A stretch of DNA of 64,000 bases from Planctomycetota bacterium (GTDB lineage: Bacteria > Planctomycetota > Phycisphaerae > Phycisphaerales > UBA5793): NCBI GenBank assembly GCA_963205185.1, contig CAUJHZ010000046.1, positions 91,007 through 155,006 on the forward strand, read 5' to 3'. A program made the translations under genes and the position numbers. Shown in pieces: positions 1 to 10,109 of the stretch. Position 1 is the first letter of the stretch. Each line of letters begins with the position of its first letter. The notes beneath the pieces are model-generated. The model was not told the origin of the DNA and made no database searches. It saw only the letters and a program-made list of their open reading frames with translations.

Positions 1-1970
1 TAGCGCAGGTAGTACCAGCACGAGCCGGCCCACTGCGGCATGGTGTTCAGTTCGCGGCGATACGGCTTGCCGTCGATCTCGACGTCGATCCACTCCTTGG
101 CGCGGCCCAGCGGAGGTTGCGGCGGAGCATTCGGATCATCGCTCGCGGCCGGAGTGAAATCATCCAGCGGCGGCAGTTCGACGGGCAGCGCACTCTCGGG
201 CAGCGCGATCGGTTGACCGGCGCTGTCGTAGACGATCGGAAACGGCTCACCCCAGTAGCGCTGACGCGAGAAGAGCCAGTCGCGCAGTTTGTAGTTCGTC
301 GTGCCTTCGCCGTGGCCGTGCTCCTCGAGCCAGGCGATCATCTTCTGCTTGGCTTCAGGCGTCTCGCACCCATTGAGACTGACTTGGTCGTTGGCGGAGT
401 TGATTGAAGCCCCAGATCCGGCGAACGCCGAATCGGTAATCCTGAAGAGCAGTTCATCCCCTGCAGACTCATAAACCTTCGCACTGGTGTTGGCGCCTAA
501 CCCGTCCTCTGTCACTTCATGGAATTCACCAACGTGCGCGGAGATCCACTCAGCGTCGGGGCGAACCACCGGCCGAATCGACAGGTTGAATACCTCTGCA
601 AACTCGAAATCCCGCTGGTCATGCGCCGGTACGGCCATGATCGCGCCGGTGCCGTAGCCCATGAGCACGTAGTCGGCGATGAAGATGGGAATCGGTTTGC
701 CTGTGGCGGGATTGATGGCATGCGAGCCGATGAAAACCCCGGTCTTCTCCTTCGCATCCGCCTGCCGCTGCACCTCGGACTTGCTCTGGGCGAACCGGCG
801 GTACGCGATGACAGCGTCGCGCGGCGCGGCTGCGGGCGGTGCGCCCTTCCACGCCTCGCGCGTCTCCGCCGGCCAGGCGTCCGCGATCAACTCATCGACC
901 AAGGGGTGCTCGGGCGCGAGCACCATGTACGTCGCGCCGAAGAGCGTGTCGGGCCGCGTGGTGAAGACGCGAATCGCGTGCGGCTCGGCCTTGCCTGATG
1001 CCTTGGCGCCTCGATCCCTCGACGCCTCGAAGTCAATAAACGCGCCCTCGCTGCGGCCGATCCAGTTGCGCTGCATCAGTTTCGTCGACTCGGGCCACGC
1101 GAGCGGCTCGAGGTCTTCGAGCAGACGCTCGGCGTACGCGGTGATGCGCATCATCCACTGCTTCATCGGCCTCTTGTAGACGGGATGGTTGCCGCGCTCG
1201 CTGCGGCCGTCGGCGGTGACCTCTTCGTTGGCCAGCACCGTGCCCAGCGCGGGGCACCAGTTCACCGGCACCTCGGCGAGGTAGGCGAGACGGTGCGCAT
1301 CAATCACACTTCGTTTCGCGTCTTCGCTCAGGCTCTGCCAGCCGCCCAGATCGCCGGGGACGCTGCGCCGGCCGGATTCGAACTCGGCGATGAGTTCGTC
1401 GATCGCTCGCGCGCGACCGCTGGTCCCCGCCGGGTTGGTCGCGTCCGCGTCGTACCACGAGTTGTAGATCTGGAGGAAAATCCATTGCGTCCAGCGATAG
1501 AACGACACATCGGTCGTGGAGACCGAGCGCGTGGGATCATGCGCCAGGCCGAGGCGTCTGAGTTGGGCCCGCATCGTCGCGATGTTGCGCTCAGTCGTGA
1601 GGCGCGGATGCACGCCATGCTCGACGGCAAACTGCTCTGCGGGCAGGCCGAATGCGTCGTAGCCCATGGCGTGCAGGACGTGGTGGCCCTTGGCGCGCAG
1701 GAAGCGCGCGTAGATGTCGGTGGCGATGTAACCCAGCGGATGGCCCACGTGCAGCCCGACGCCGCTGGGATAGGGAAACATGTCGAGAATGTACTGCTTG
1801 GGCCTGCCGGCGAACGGCTCGAAGCCCGGCTCACCTGGATTGGGCGTGACGAACGAGCGCCGCTGCTCCCAGCGCTGCTGCCACTTGGTTTCGATGGCGC
1901 CGGCCGCGGCCGCGTCGTAGCGATGGCCGGTTGATTCGCCGGCGGCTCGAGATGGAGTGTCAGTGGTCAT
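1..1970 (-). CDS. leuS: Leucyl-tRNA synthetase, C-terminal part beyond the left edge
   Basis: Class I aminoacyl-tRNA synthetase that charges tRNA-Leu with leucine in the cytosol. Translating the minus strand from the ATG at 1968-1970 gives a typical LeuRS: the HIGH-type signature appears as HVGHPLGY after [11 protein letters not shown] near residue 60, followed by [14 protein letters not shown]. The CP1 editing domain follows ([19 protein letters not shown]), and the window ends at [15 protein letters not shown], which precedes the KMSKS part in this family. The reading frame is open to base 1, so the C-terminal catalytic loop and anticodon-binding domain lie outside. It lies 117 bp downstream of folC on the same strand. 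No strong ribosome binding site is visible before the start. Confidence 0.97.
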   Translation of the reverse strand, partial: MTTDTPSRAAGESTGHRYDAAAAGAIETKWQQRWEQRRSFVTPNPGEPGFEPFAGRPKQYILDMFPYPSGVGLHVGHPLGYIATDIYARFLRAKGHHVLHAMGYDAFGLPAEQFAVEHGVHPRLTTERNIATMRAQLRRLGLAHDPTRSVSTTDVSFYRWTQWIFLQIYNSWYDADATNPAGTSGRARAIDELIAEFESGRRSVPGDLGGWQSLSEDAKRSVIDAHRLAYLAEVPVNWCPALGTVLANEEVTADGRSERGNHPVYKRPMKQWMMRITAYAERLLEDLEPLAWPESTKLMQRNWIGRSEGAFIDFEASRDRGAKASGKAEPHAIRVFTTRPDTLFGATYMVLAPEHPLVDELIADAWPAETREAWKGAPPAAAPRDAVIAYRRFAQSKSEVQRQADAKEKTGVFIGSHAINPATGKPIPIFIADYVLMGYGTGAIMAVPAHDQRDFEFAEVFNLSIRPVVRPDAEWISAHVGEFHEVTEDGLGANTSAKVYESAGDELLFRITDSAFAGSGASINSANDQVSLNGCETPEAKQKMIAWLEEHGHGEGTTNYKLRDWLFSRQRYWGEPFPIVYDSAGQPIALPESALPVELPPLDDFTPAASDDPNAPPQPPLGRAKEWIDVEIDGKPYRRELNTMPQWAGSCWYYLR

Positions 1971-2087
1971 CGAGGCGGCTCTCCCGGCCCTTGGGCCGCC
2001 ATCGGCCCGGGCCGGTCATTGCAGTTCCAAAAACACAACGGCAAGGGTAGTCCGACAGGATGCGCCGAGCCGCCAAATCCTGTGACC

Positions 2088-3446
2088 TCAGGCGCCGCCT
2101 GTGGGCGAAACGAACATCTTGCGCGCCTCGCCGGCGAGGTAGAACGAGCCGGTGATGCAGATGAGATCTTCGCGATTGACCGCCCGCCTGGCCAGGTCGA
2201 GGGCGTCGGACAGCGATGCGGCCGTCTGCGACATCTTGCCCGAGAGTTCGGCGAAGCGCTGGGCCAGGAACTCCGGATCGCGCGCCTTGGGATTGAGCCG
2301 GGTCCGCGTGAAGATGATCTTGTCGGCCCCCATCGCGACGGCCTTGAGCATGCTGTCCGCGTCCTTGTCGCGCCCGCAGCCGAAGACCACGACGAGCGAG
2401 TCGTAGCGCACGTGGGCCGGAAGGGTTCGCATCAGGGCGGCGATCGACAGCGGGTTGTGCGCGCCGTCGATGATGATGCGCGGATTGCTGCAGACCTGCT
2501 CCAGGCGGCCGGCGAGCGTGGTCTGCGCCAGTCCCTCGACGATCGCTTCTTCGGCCAGGGCGTCGCCGCGCTCGCGCAGGCAGTCAACCACCGCCAGAGC
2601 CAGGCCGCAGTTCAGCGCCTGGTGCTCTCCCTTGAGCGGCACGGGAACGTGGTCAAAGACCGTGCGCGGCGTTTCGAGGCAGATGCGGCTTCCCGGCCCG
2701 GCTTTCGCAGCGGTTTCGAAGCGACTGGTAAACTCGATCTCCTTTTCGAGGAATCGAATCGGCGCGCCCACGCTCTCCGCCACGTCGCGCAGTGCGGCCT
2801 CGGCTTCCGGATCCTGGGGCGTGCTCACTGCCGGCACGCCGGGCTTGAAGATGCCCGCCTTCTCGCGCGCGATCAGATCGAGCGTGTCGCCGAGGATCTC
2901 GGTGTGGTCGTAACTGATCTGCGTGATGGCGCAGACTTCAGGGGTGATGACGTTGGTCGCGTCCAGCCGCCCGCCGAGGCCGACTTCCATGATCGCCAGA
3001 TCGACCGCCTGCTGGGCGAAGTGGAACAGCCCGGCCGCAGTGAGAATCTCGAAGAAGTGAAGCCGCTCGACGTTGGCCGCCTCGGCGGCCCGGGCCACCT
3101 CCGCCAGCGCCTGGCACAACTGGCCTTCGGAGATGTCGCGCCGGTCCACGCGAATGCGTTCGCGCACGTCGATGAGATGCGGCGAGGTGTACTGGCCGAC
3201 CGTCCAGCCGCAGCCGCCCAGAGCCGCGGCGAGCATGGCGACGGTCGAACCCTTGCCCTTGGTGCCCGCGACGTGCACGGTGCGCAGGTGATCCTGCGGA
3301 TCGCCAAGCTGCTTGAGAATCACGCGCGTGCGGTCGAGTCGAAACGCCTGCTCCGGCTGGGGGATGCGGTGGGTGCGTTCGAGATCGACGTGTTCAAAGA
3401 GCCAGCGCAGCGCGCCGGAGTAGGTTTCGAAAGATGCCCCGTGCAC
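2088..3446 (-). CDS. folC: Bifunctional folylpolyglutamate synthase / dihydrofolate synthase
   Basis: Mur-ligase-family enzyme that adds glutamate to dihydropteroate or folates using ATP. The P-loop GTKGKGS is clear, followed by the family motifs TSPHLIDVRERI, EVGLGGRLDATNV and, near the C-terminus, IDGAHNP. Length of about 450 residues fits the family. The start is uncertain: a GTG at 3446 has an AGGA seven bases upstream and fits the usual FolC N-terminus just before FETYSGALRWL. An in-frame GTG at 3494 would add 16 residues without a good ribosome binding site. It precedes leuS on the same strand and is divergent from the LOG-family gene. Confidence 0.95.
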   Translation of the reverse strand: MHGASFETYSGALRWLFEHVDLERTHRIPQPEQAFRLDRTRVILKQLGDPQDHLRTVHVAGTKGKGSTVAMLAAALGGCGWTVGQYTSPHLIDVRERIRVDRRDISEGQLCQALAEVARAAEAANVERLHFFEILTAAGLFHFAQQAVDLAIMEVGLGGRLDATNVITPEVCAITQISYDHTEILGDTLDLIAREKAGIFKPGVPAVSTPQDPEAEAALRDVAESVGAPIRFLEKEIEFTSRFETAAKAGPGSRICLETPRTVFDHVPVPLKGEHQALNCGLALAVVDCLRERGDALAEEAIVEGLAQTTLAGRLEQVCSNPRIIIDGAHNPLSIAALMRTLPAHVRYDSLVVVFGCGRDKDADSMLKAVAMGADKIIFTRTRLNPKARDPEFLAQRFAELSGKMSQTAASLSDALDLARRAVNREDLICITGSFYLAGEARKMFVSPTGGA

Positions 3447-3648
3447 GTGCGGTTCCTGAAGTCGTCGCGGACTCGGCTTTCCCCCCGTCACCACGCGGGC
3501 ATGGTACTGACGGCTTGGGGGTGGTCAAGAGACGTCCCGGTCGCCTGAAAAACGCCAGTCCCGCGGGTGCGCCGACCCGGCATCGTCCGACCGCGTACGA
3601 TCGAGACCGCCGTTTTCTGCCGTCCGAGTTTGAAAGGCCGCCCACTCC

Positions 3649-4440
3649 ATGAGTGTTGAAGAGATCAGGCACCACAGCAGTTTCGGCTACGAGTCGTGGC
3701 GCGTGCTGCGCATCGTCGGGGAATTCGTCGAGGGCTTTGAGACCCTGGCCAGCATCGGCCCGGCCGTGTCGATCTTCGGCTCGGCCCGGACTCCGCCCAG
3801 CGATCCGTGGTACCAGGAGGCGGAAAAGTGCGGTCGCCTGCTGGCCCAGTCCGGCACGGCGGTCATCACCGGCGGCGGGCCGGGCATCATGGAAGCCGCC
3901 AACAAGGGCGCCTGCGACGCCGGCGGCATCAGCGTCGGACTCAACATCACCCTGCCCATGGAGCAGGACCCGAACCGCTACCAGACGCACGAACTCACAT
4001 TCAATTACTTCTTCTGCCGCAAAGTCATGTTCGTCAAATACGCCAAGGGCTTCATCATCTTCCCTGGCGGCTACGGCACGTTCGACGAGTTCTTCGAAGC
4101 GCTCACGCTCATCCAGACTTTCAAGATCGAGCCGTTCCCCATCGTCTGCGTGGGTCGGGAGTTCTGGACTGATCTCGTCGAGTGGATGCGCAAGACACTT
4201 GGCGAGAAGTTTCAGACCATCAGCCCGGAAGACATCGACCTGTTCAAAGTGACCGACACCGCCGAGGAAGCCGTCGAGATCGTTCAGGCGCACATCGCCG
4301 GCGAGGCGGTCACGGCGGCGGGCCTGCCGCAGTTTCCGGGCTCGGCGGGCGAGAAGTCCGCCGAGGGCACGCGCGTGGGCGTGGACAAGCACCACCACCG
4401 GCGGCCGAGGCGCAACGGCAAGAACCGGCCCGCCGACTGA
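3649..4440 (+). CDS. LOG-family protein (nucleotide 5'-monophosphate nucleosidase type)
   Basis: Rossmann-fold protein of the LOG/TIGR00730 family. Members cleave nucleoside monophosphates to the free base and ribose 5-phosphate (plant LOG releases cytokinins; bacterial PpnN acts on purine nucleotides). The two defining motifs are present: GGGPGIMEAANKGA near residues 78-91 and PGGYGTFDE near residues 142-150. The 263 residues include a basic, His-rich tail after about residue 225 that looks dispensable. Exact substrate cannot be read from sequence. It starts 202 bp from the folC GTG in the opposite direction and is followed closely by another plus-strand gene. Confidence 0.88.
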   Translation: MSVEEIRHHSSFGYESWRVLRIVGEFVEGFETLASIGPAVSIFGSARTPPSDPWYQEAEKCGRLLAQSGTAVITGGGPGIMEAANKGACDAGGISVGLNITLPMEQDPNRYQTHELTFNYFFCRKVMFVKYAKGFIIFPGGYGTFDEFFEALTLIQTFKIEPFPIVCVGREFWTDLVEWMRKTLGEKFQTISPEDIDLFKVTDTAEEAVEIVQAHIAGEAVTAAGLPQFPGSAGEKSAEGTRVGVDKHHHRRPRRNGKNRPAD

Positions 4441-4473
4441 CTCTCGCGTGAAACCGGCCGCGCGCTGCGCCAT

Positions 4474-6093
4474 ATGAGCAGGAAGATGCGACCAACGCCC
4501 CGCAGCCGCCGCACATTCTCCCGCGCGCTTGCCATGGGTCTGCTTCTCAGCTGCTGCGCGGCGAGCAGCCTGAACGCGGCGACCGGGCGTCAGGACAATC
4601 CGCCCGAGACGATCGACTTCTCGAGCGCTGAGCCTGAGCAGGTCATCGAACCGACGGCCACCTGCGAGCTGCCAGCCGATGAATTCCCAGACCAGGTGAT
4701 CGTCGATGGCGAGCGCCACGTGGCGTACGCAGCGACCGAGTACGTGGCGATCAATCTCTTCTCGGTGGCGGCGACGGTCTGGATCGAAGCGGTCGCGTTC
4801 GTGCTGGCCGGCTTGCTGCTCGTGCTGCTGCGAAGGACCTGGCGGCGGCCGCAGTCGCCCGGCAGCGCGTACTGCCGCCGGTGCAATTATGAACTGACCA
4901 ACCTCGCGGGCTCCGTGTGCCCGGAGTGCGGCTCTGATGTGAGCGGTCGCGGCCGAATGCGCGGCCGCCGCCGCTGGCCGCGCGCGATGGCAACGGCTCT
5001 CCTGCTGCTGGCGGTGATCGCCGGGTACGCGCTGGGCTTCCGGCGCGTGCCGCGCCTCATCTGGCCGCAGCACTGGCCCGCGTGGTGGTCGAGTCGGATG
5101 GACAGGGTCGCCGAAGCGAACTCGAAATACCCCTGGCTCATCCAGCACAGCCGGGTGCTCTCGCGCCTCGTTCAGATCGACCTCGCGAGCGGTTCGGCGC
5201 ACACCATCGCCACGGGCCATCATCCTGAAGCCGATCACATCAACGCACTGTTCCTGTCTGACGATGGCGGCAGGCTCACGGTATGGCGGGCCGGGCGAAT
5301 CGAGACGCGCTCCGCGCCGGACTGGCACGTCGAAGCGAGCATCGACCTGCCGCACCTGCTCGATCGACACCGCTTGCTGAGTGTGATCGAGGTCCTGGCC
5401 GACCGCGACGGCGCCGAGCTGCTCGTGCTTGCCCGGGCGCTTGGCAGCGGCAATCGAGCCGACTCGCCGTGTGCCGGCATGCTCATCGACGCCCTTTCCG
5501 GCGAAGTGATCTGGCAACTGGAGGACTTCGCGGGCCAGAGTCTCACGTCGCTGCGCGCGGTGCATTCCGGCGACTTTGATCGCTTCATCCTCGCCGGCGA
5601 TCTGCCGGCGACCGGGCAGACGGCGCTTTCCGAGTGGTATGTCAGTGGTGGCCAGCCCGTGCGCATGCGCCACTTCGACACCGCCGCGTACGTGCTCGGG
5701 CCGCGGCTGGCGCGCAGCGGATTCGGCCATCTCATCTGGGCGAGCAACATGGACAGTCTCGAAGCGTGGAACCTGCAGACCGAGCGCATCGAGAAGCGCA
5801 TTACCCTGCCGGCCGCAACCTCGCTGCTCACTGCCTGGCCGGGGCAGACGCCCAGGCTGATCGTCACGATGCTCGACAAGGAAACGACCGTGTGGATCAT
5901 CAACCCTGAAGCCGGTCGCGTGCTTGCGCGGCTGGCCGAGGCGCCGTCGCGCACGCGCGGCGTGCAGGTGCTGGGCGACGGGCAAACTCTGGCCCTCTGG
6001 GGATACGACGACAACCTCGGCGACAAAGTCGTGCTGCTCTTCGATGTTTCGAGTGTGGCGGGGAGCGGTGGCGCCGGCGATGCATCGCGCTAG
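4474..6093 (+). CDS. Membrane protein with zinc ribbon and C-terminal propeller-like domain
   Basis: Not assignable to a characterised family. The 539 residues start with a signal-like segment (residues 15-35, MGLLLSCCAASSLNA, possibly a lipobox). A membrane helix follows at about residues 90-115. Then comes a small zinc ribbon with two Cys pairs, CRRCNYEL and CPECG, and a second helix (TALLLLAVIAGYALGF). The remaining 340 residues have a repetitive beta-rich look (GDGQTLALWGYDDN, SGSAHTIATGH) that suggests a beta-propeller, though repeats are weak. The same ribbon recurs in two other membrane proteins here (32691-33146 and 28406-30082). Its stop codon shares the tetranucleotide CTAG with that of the convergent galK. 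Confidence 0.75.
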   Translation: MSRKMRPTPRSRRTFSRALAMGLLLSCCAASSLNAATGRQDNPPETIDFSSAEPEQVIEPTATCELPADEFPDQVIVDGERHVAYAATEYVAINLFSVAATVWIEAVAFVLAGLLLVLLRRTWRRPQSPGSAYCRRCNYELTNLAGSVCPECGSDVSGRGRMRGRRRWPRAMATALLLLAVIAGYALGFRRVPRLIWPQHWPAWWSSRMDRVAEANSKYPWLIQHSRVLSRLVQIDLASGSAHTIATGHHPEADHINALFLSDDGGRLTVWRAGRIETRSAPDWHVEASIDLPHLLDRHRLLSVIEVLADRDGAELLVLARALGSGNRADSPCAGMLIDALSGEVIWQLEDFAGQSLTSLRAVHSGDFDRFILAGDLPATGQTALSEWYVSGGQPVRMRHFDTAAYVLGPRLARSGFGHLIWASNMDSLEAWNLQTERIEKRITLPAATSLLTAWPGQTPRLIVTMLDKETTVWIINPEAGRVLARLAEAPSRTRGVQVLGDGQTLALWGYDDNLGDKVVLLFDVSSVAGSGGAGDASR

Positions 6094-7304
6094 TTGCCGC
6101 GCGGTGGCAGGGCCGTGGCGCCGCCGGCCGCGGCAGTGGCGAAGATGGCCGGAAAGCGCGCAAACCGGGCGTTGAACGAATCGCCGATGGATCGGGCGAC
6201 GTGATCCGCGCTTTGAGGATCGCACAGCACGATGGCGCAGCCGCCGAATCCACCGCCCGTCATTCGTGCGCCCATGACGCCGCCGGCCGCGCCGAGCTGG
6301 CGGGCGGCCGCCACGATGCAGTCCAGTTCCGCGCAGGAGACTTCATAGCGATCGCGCAATGAATCGTGCGAGGCGTACATGAGTTGGCCGAATTCGTCCA
6401 GTCGTCTGCTCCGCAGCGCTGCCACCGCGTCGAGCACACGCTCGTTTTCGGTGACCACGTGTTCGGCTCGCCGGCGAATCAGCGGATCAAGCCGCGCAGC
6501 GCAGAATGCGAGCATGGGTGCATCGACATCGCGGAGCGAGGTGATTGGCCGCCCCGTGAGCCTTGCAATGGCGGTGACGGCCTGCGCGCACTGCCGCCGG
6601 CGCAGGCCATACTCATTCGTCGCCAGGTCATGGTGCACTCCCGTGTCGATGACGAGCACGACGGCCCGATCGCGCGGCGGCATGGGCACGTGCTCAACCG
6701 CGCCGCTTCGGCAGTCGAGATGGAGGCAATGATCGGAGCGGCCCATGATCGAGGCACTCTGGTCCATGATGCCGCACGGCACGCCCGCGAACTCATGCTC
6801 GACGCGCTGGCACAGCAGCGCCTTGGCGCGCGGCTCGAGGTGCTGGCCGCTCACCTGCTCAAGCAGCGTCGCCAGCGACACGCACAGAGCCGCGCTGCTG
6901 CTCAGGCCCGAGCCGACGGGCACGGTGCTGAAAATCACCGCGTCGATGTTGGGCAATGCAGAGCCGAGGTTCTGGAACTGCCGCACGGCGCCGCGCACGT
7001 AGTTCGACCAGCCGCGGCCGACTCGTTCGATCGGCTGCGCGAAATCAACGTGCAGCGCTTCCTCCTGCGCCATGCTGAAGATGGTGGAGCGACCGCCATC
7101 CGACAGGTCTGCGGCAACAGTGCACCAGCGCTCGATCGCCATGGGCAGGACGTGGCCGTCGTTGTAGTCGGTGTGTTCGCCGATGAGATTCAGCCGTCCC
7201 GGCGCCGCCGCCATCCAGCGCGGTGAGCGGCCGAAGCGCAGAATGAAGGCGTTGGCAGCCTGATCGGCAAGGGATTCGAGATTCGGCGACGCGGCGAGCG
7301 ACAT
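6090..7304 (-). CDS. galK: Galactokinase
   Basis: GHMP-family kinase that phosphorylates galactose to galactose 1-phosphate in the Leloir pathway. The substrate motif GRLNLIGEHTDYNDG lies near residues 31-45, the ATP loop is PVGSGLSSSAA, and the C-terminal motif 3 is GARMTGGGFGGC. The 404 residues agree with the usual length of about 380-400. The start at 7304 is preceded by GGAGTTG. A longer reading frame upstream exists but runs opposite mutL and lacks family similarity. No other Leloir gene is near. It is divergent from mutL with 85 bp between the two starts, which must hold both promoters. Confidence 0.95.
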   Translation of the reverse strand: MSLAASPNLESLADQAANAFILRFGRSPRWMAAAPGRLNLIGEHTDYNDGHVLPMAIERWCTVAADLSDGGRSTIFSMAQEEALHVDFAQPIERVGRGWSNYVRGAVRQFQNLGSALPNIDAVIFSTVPVGSGLSSSAALCVSLATLLEQVSGQHLEPRAKALLCQRVEHEFAGVPCGIMDQSASIMGRSDHCLHLDCRSGAVEHVPMPPRDRAVVLVIDTGVHHDLATNEYGLRRRQCAQAVTAIARLTGRPITSLRDVDAPMLAFCAARLDPLIRRRAEHVVTENERVLDAVAALRSRRLDEFGQLMYASHDSLRDRYEVSCAELDCIVAAARQLGAAGGVMGARMTGGGFGGCAIVLCDPQSADHVARSIGDSFNARFARFPAIFATAAAGGATALPPRGN

Positions 7305-7389
7305 GGGGCAACTCCAGCACGCCGGCCGTGCCGAGTCAACCGCCGATCGCTCGCGACCCGCCGAGGCCGCTTCGATACAATGCCGCCGG

Positions 7390-9213
7390 ATGCCCGAGAT
7401 TCGCTCACTCGATCCACTGCTGGTGAACCAGATCGCGGCCGGGGAGGTCGTCGAGCGCCCCGCGTCCGTCGTCAAGGAACTCGTTGAGAATTCCATCGAC
7501 GCCGGCGCGCAGCGCATCCGCATCGAACTCGAGCAGGGCGGCATCGAGCGCATCGAGATCGTCGATGACGGCTGCGGCATCAACGCGGACGAGTTGCCCC
7601 TGGCTGTGGCGCCCCACGCAACGAGCAAACTCTCGCGGGCCGAAGACCTGCACGCCATTGCGACGATGGGTTTTCGCGGCGAGGCGCTGGCGGCGATCAC
7701 CTCGGTGAGCCGATTTTCCATCATCAGCCGCGCGACCGGCCAGGCCAGCGGCGCCCGGCTCGACGGCGAAGGCGTTTCCCTCGCCACCCCCGCTCCCTGC
7801 GGCTGCCCGCCGGGCACAAGCATCATCGTTCGCAATCTCTTCTTCAACACGCCGGCGCGGCGGAAATTTCTGCGCACGGTGCAGACCGAATTCGGTCACA
7901 TCTCCGATCTCGTCGGCCGATTGGCGATGAGCCACCCGGCCCTGGGTTTCGTGCTCGTGCACGACGGCCGAACCTTGCTTGACCTGCCGCCCCAGCAGTC
8001 GCCGCGCCAGCGCATCATCGAAGTGCTCGGCAGGGAACTCGAGAGCGAACTGCTCGAAGTGAGCCTCGATAACGCGGCCATCGAGCGGCCCATCACGGTG
8101 TGGGGCTTTGTCGGCACGCCTTCGGTCGCGCGGAGCAGCGCGCGCTTTCAGCACTTCTTCATCAACGGCCGATTCGTGCGCGACAAGACCATCGCGCACG
8201 CGCTCAAGGAGGGCTACCGCGGCCTGCTCGATCCCACGCGCCTGCCCTTGGCGGTGCTCTACATTGAAATGGATCCGGCGATGGTCGATGTCAACGTGCA
8301 CCCGACCAAGGCTGAGGTGCGCTTCCGCGAGACGCAGTCGATCCACGGGCTCGTGCTTACGGCAGTGCGGCAGCGGCTGCTGCTGGCGGATCTGACGCCT
8401 GATGCGAGCATCGCGCCCTCGCGCCCGCCCTTCGCCTGGCCGGGCAGCGAAGCGCCGGTCGTCTCGACGCAGCCCAGCGCCGCGCGCGCCTTCGTCGAGC
8501 ATTTCCGGCAGCTCGACCCCGTGCAGCGCGGATTCGCCTACCAGGAGATTCGCGAGGCGCTCAAGCAAGACGGCGTCGATGAGCCCGACATCTTCGGCTC
8601 AGCGCCGGCGGCGACCAACGGGTCGGCGACGCACACGGCGGTGCGCATTCTGCAGGTGCATTCGAGTTACATCGTGGTCGAAGACGCCGAGGGGCTGAGC
8701 ATCATCGACCAGCATGCATTGCACGAGCGCGTCATGTTCGAGGAACTCAAGTCCCGCGTGCTCGTGGGGAGCCTCGAATCGCAGCGCCTGCTCATGCCGG
8801 CGGTGGTCGAGGTCCGGGCCGAGCAGATGGATCTGCTCGACACGCTGGCGGGGCTGCTGGAGAAGATCGGCGTGCAGGCCGAGCCGATCGGGCCGCGCTC
8901 GATTGCGGTGCATGCTTTTCCGAGTTTTCTGTTTGAGCGGCGCGTCGATCCCGTCGTGTTTCTGACGGAACTGTTCGACCGCGCGGCTGAAGACGGCTTC
9001 TCGCCGGAGGATGAGGCGGCCCTGCACGAGGTGCTCGACATGATGAGCTGCAAGGCCGCGGTCAAAGCCGGCGATCGGCTCAGCGAAGCCGAACTGCTCG
9101 AACTGCTCCGCCGACGCGAAGCCATCGAGCGCGGCGGCAGTTGCCCGCACGGCCGGCCGACGACCATCCGCATGACGCTGCGCGACCTCGAGCGGCAGTT
9201 CGGCCGGCGGTGA
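7390..9213 (+). CDS. mutL: DNA mismatch repair protein MutL
   Basis: GHKL ATPase that couples MutS recognition of mismatches to strand removal. The N-terminal ATPase motifs are LVENSIDAGA (residues 31-40), DDGCGI and TMGFRGEAL. The C-terminal dimerisation region carries the endonuclease metal motif DQHALHERVMFE, matching DQHA(X)2E(X)4E, plus SCKAAVKAG and CPHGRPT. It should therefore nick DNA itself, as expected in bacteria without MutH. Length 607 residues is normal. I place the start at the ATG at 7390 because the conserved MPEIRSLDPLLVNQIAAGE begins there. Confidence 0.97.
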   Translation: MPEIRSLDPLLVNQIAAGEVVERPASVVKELVENSIDAGAQRIRIELEQGGIERIEIVDDGCGINADELPLAVAPHATSKLSRAEDLHAIATMGFRGEALAAITSVSRFSIISRATGQASGARLDGEGVSLATPAPCGCPPGTSIIVRNLFFNTPARRKFLRTVQTEFGHISDLVGRLAMSHPALGFVLVHDGRTLLDLPPQQSPRQRIIEVLGRELESELLEVSLDNAAIERPITVWGFVGTPSVARSSARFQHFFINGRFVRDKTIAHALKEGYRGLLDPTRLPLAVLYIEMDPAMVDVNVHPTKAEVRFRETQSIHGLVLTAVRQRLLLADLTPDASIAPSRPPFAWPGSEAPVVSTQPSAARAFVEHFRQLDPVQRGFAYQEIREALKQDGVDEPDIFGSAPAATNGSATHTAVRILQVHSSYIVVEDAEGLSIIDQHALHERVMFEELKSRVLVGSLESQRLLMPAVVEVRAEQMDLLDTLAGLLEKIGVQAEPIGPRSIAVHAFPSFLFERRVDPVVFLTELFDRAAEDGFSPEDEAALHEVLDMMSCKAAVKAGDRLSEAELLELLRRREAIERGGSCPHGRPTTIRMTLRDLERQFGRR

Positions 9214-9283
9214 TCGGGGTATTGTTCAGCGGCGACGGGCAGGCCGGACACTGAATTCGTTTGGAGCATCACAAGGAGTTCAC

Positions 9284-10102
9284 ATGTCACGGCTGATGCG
9301 AATGTCTCTCCTGGCCACGGCCATCAGCAGCGCCTGGCCCGCCGCCACCTTCGCGCAGGGCGAAGCGGCCGCCAAGGCGACCGAGACATCGTTCGCGGCC
9401 GCGTTCTTCCTGTCGCGCGGCTCGATCTTCGGCACGGCCATCATCTGGTTTCTGCTGGCTCTGTCAGTCTTCAGCGTCGGCCTGATGGGCTACATGTGGG
9501 TGATCAACCGCCGCATCCACATTCTGCCCGAAGGACTGGCCGAACGCTCGCGCCAGCTCATCCAGACGCAGCAGTACCGCGAATTGCTCGGCCTGCTCTC
9601 GGCCGATGTGAGCTATTTCGGCAAGGTGCTGGGCGCCTCGCTGCAGGAGTCATCGCACGGCTTTGGCGCCATGATCCGCGCGCTCGAGCAGGCTGCCGAC
9701 GAGCACACGACCCGCCGCCTGCGCCAGATCGAGATTCTCAACGTGATCGGCAACGTGGCCCCCATGATCGGGCTCTTCGGCACGGTGTACGGAATGATTC
9801 TCGCCTTCCAGAGCATTGTTGCCGCGGGAGGCCGGCCGAGCCCCGTCGAACTCGCAGCCGGCATCGGCACCGCGCTGGTGACGACGTTCTGGGGGCTGAT
9901 CATCGCCATTCCATCAGTCGCGGTTTACGCGCTCATCCGCAATAACGTCGATGCGCTCACGAGCGAGGCGATGCTCGAAGCCCAGGACCTCGTGAACCGC
10001 TTCCGCCCGAGCCAGGCGGCGCCGCCGGCCGCTTCACCCGCGCCGCCGGCGCGACTGAACCGGCCGAGCGCGCCCGGCGGTGCAGCGGGCCCGAGCGCCT
10101 GA
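9284..10102 (+). CDS. MotA/TolQ/ExbB proton channel family protein
   Basis: Inner-membrane proton channel subunit that, with ExbD partners, turns proton motive force into work at the outer envelope. It begins with a cleavable-looking signal peptide (MSLLATAISSAWPAATFAQ) after AAGGAGTTCAC. One membrane helix follows near residues 45-70 and two more near residues 155-215, containing NVIGNVAPMIGLFGTVYGM and ALVTTFWGLIIAIPSVAVYALI, the conserved TolQ/ExbB core. The tail is Pro/Ala-rich. Two ExbD genes follow, one 7 bp downstream and the next overlapping, so the three form one operon. Whether it serves TonB-type uptake or Tol-type envelope work is not decidable here. Confidence 0.92.
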   Translation: MSRLMRMSLLATAISSAWPAATFAQGEAAAKATETSFAAAFFLSRGSIFGTAIIWFLLALSVFSVGLMGYMWVINRRIHILPEGLAERSRQLIQTQQYRELLGLLSADVSYFGKVLGASLQESSHGFGAMIRALEQAADEHTTRRLRQIEILNVIGNVAPMIGLFGTVYGMILAFQSIVAAGGRPSPVELAAGIGTALVTTFWGLIIAIPSVAVYALIRNNVDALTSEAMLEAQDLVNRFRPSQAAPPAASPAPPARLNRPSAPGGAAGPSA

Positions 10103-10109
10103 GATCTGC

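Noticed and set aside
1185..1934. Plus-strand frames across the first 2 kb
   Set aside because: The minus strand encodes leuS with HIGH and editing motifs through the whole region; the plus-strand products have no recognisable features.
3394..6225. Very long open frame on the minus strand opposite the LOG and zinc-ribbon genes
   Set aside because: It is an antisense shadow produced by high GC: Arg/His/Ala-rich, no family motifs, and it covers two well-supported plus-strand genes.
6090..7877. galK starting far upstream inside mutL
   Set aside because: The conserved N-terminus and a ribosome binding site place the start at 7304; the extension lies opposite mutL.
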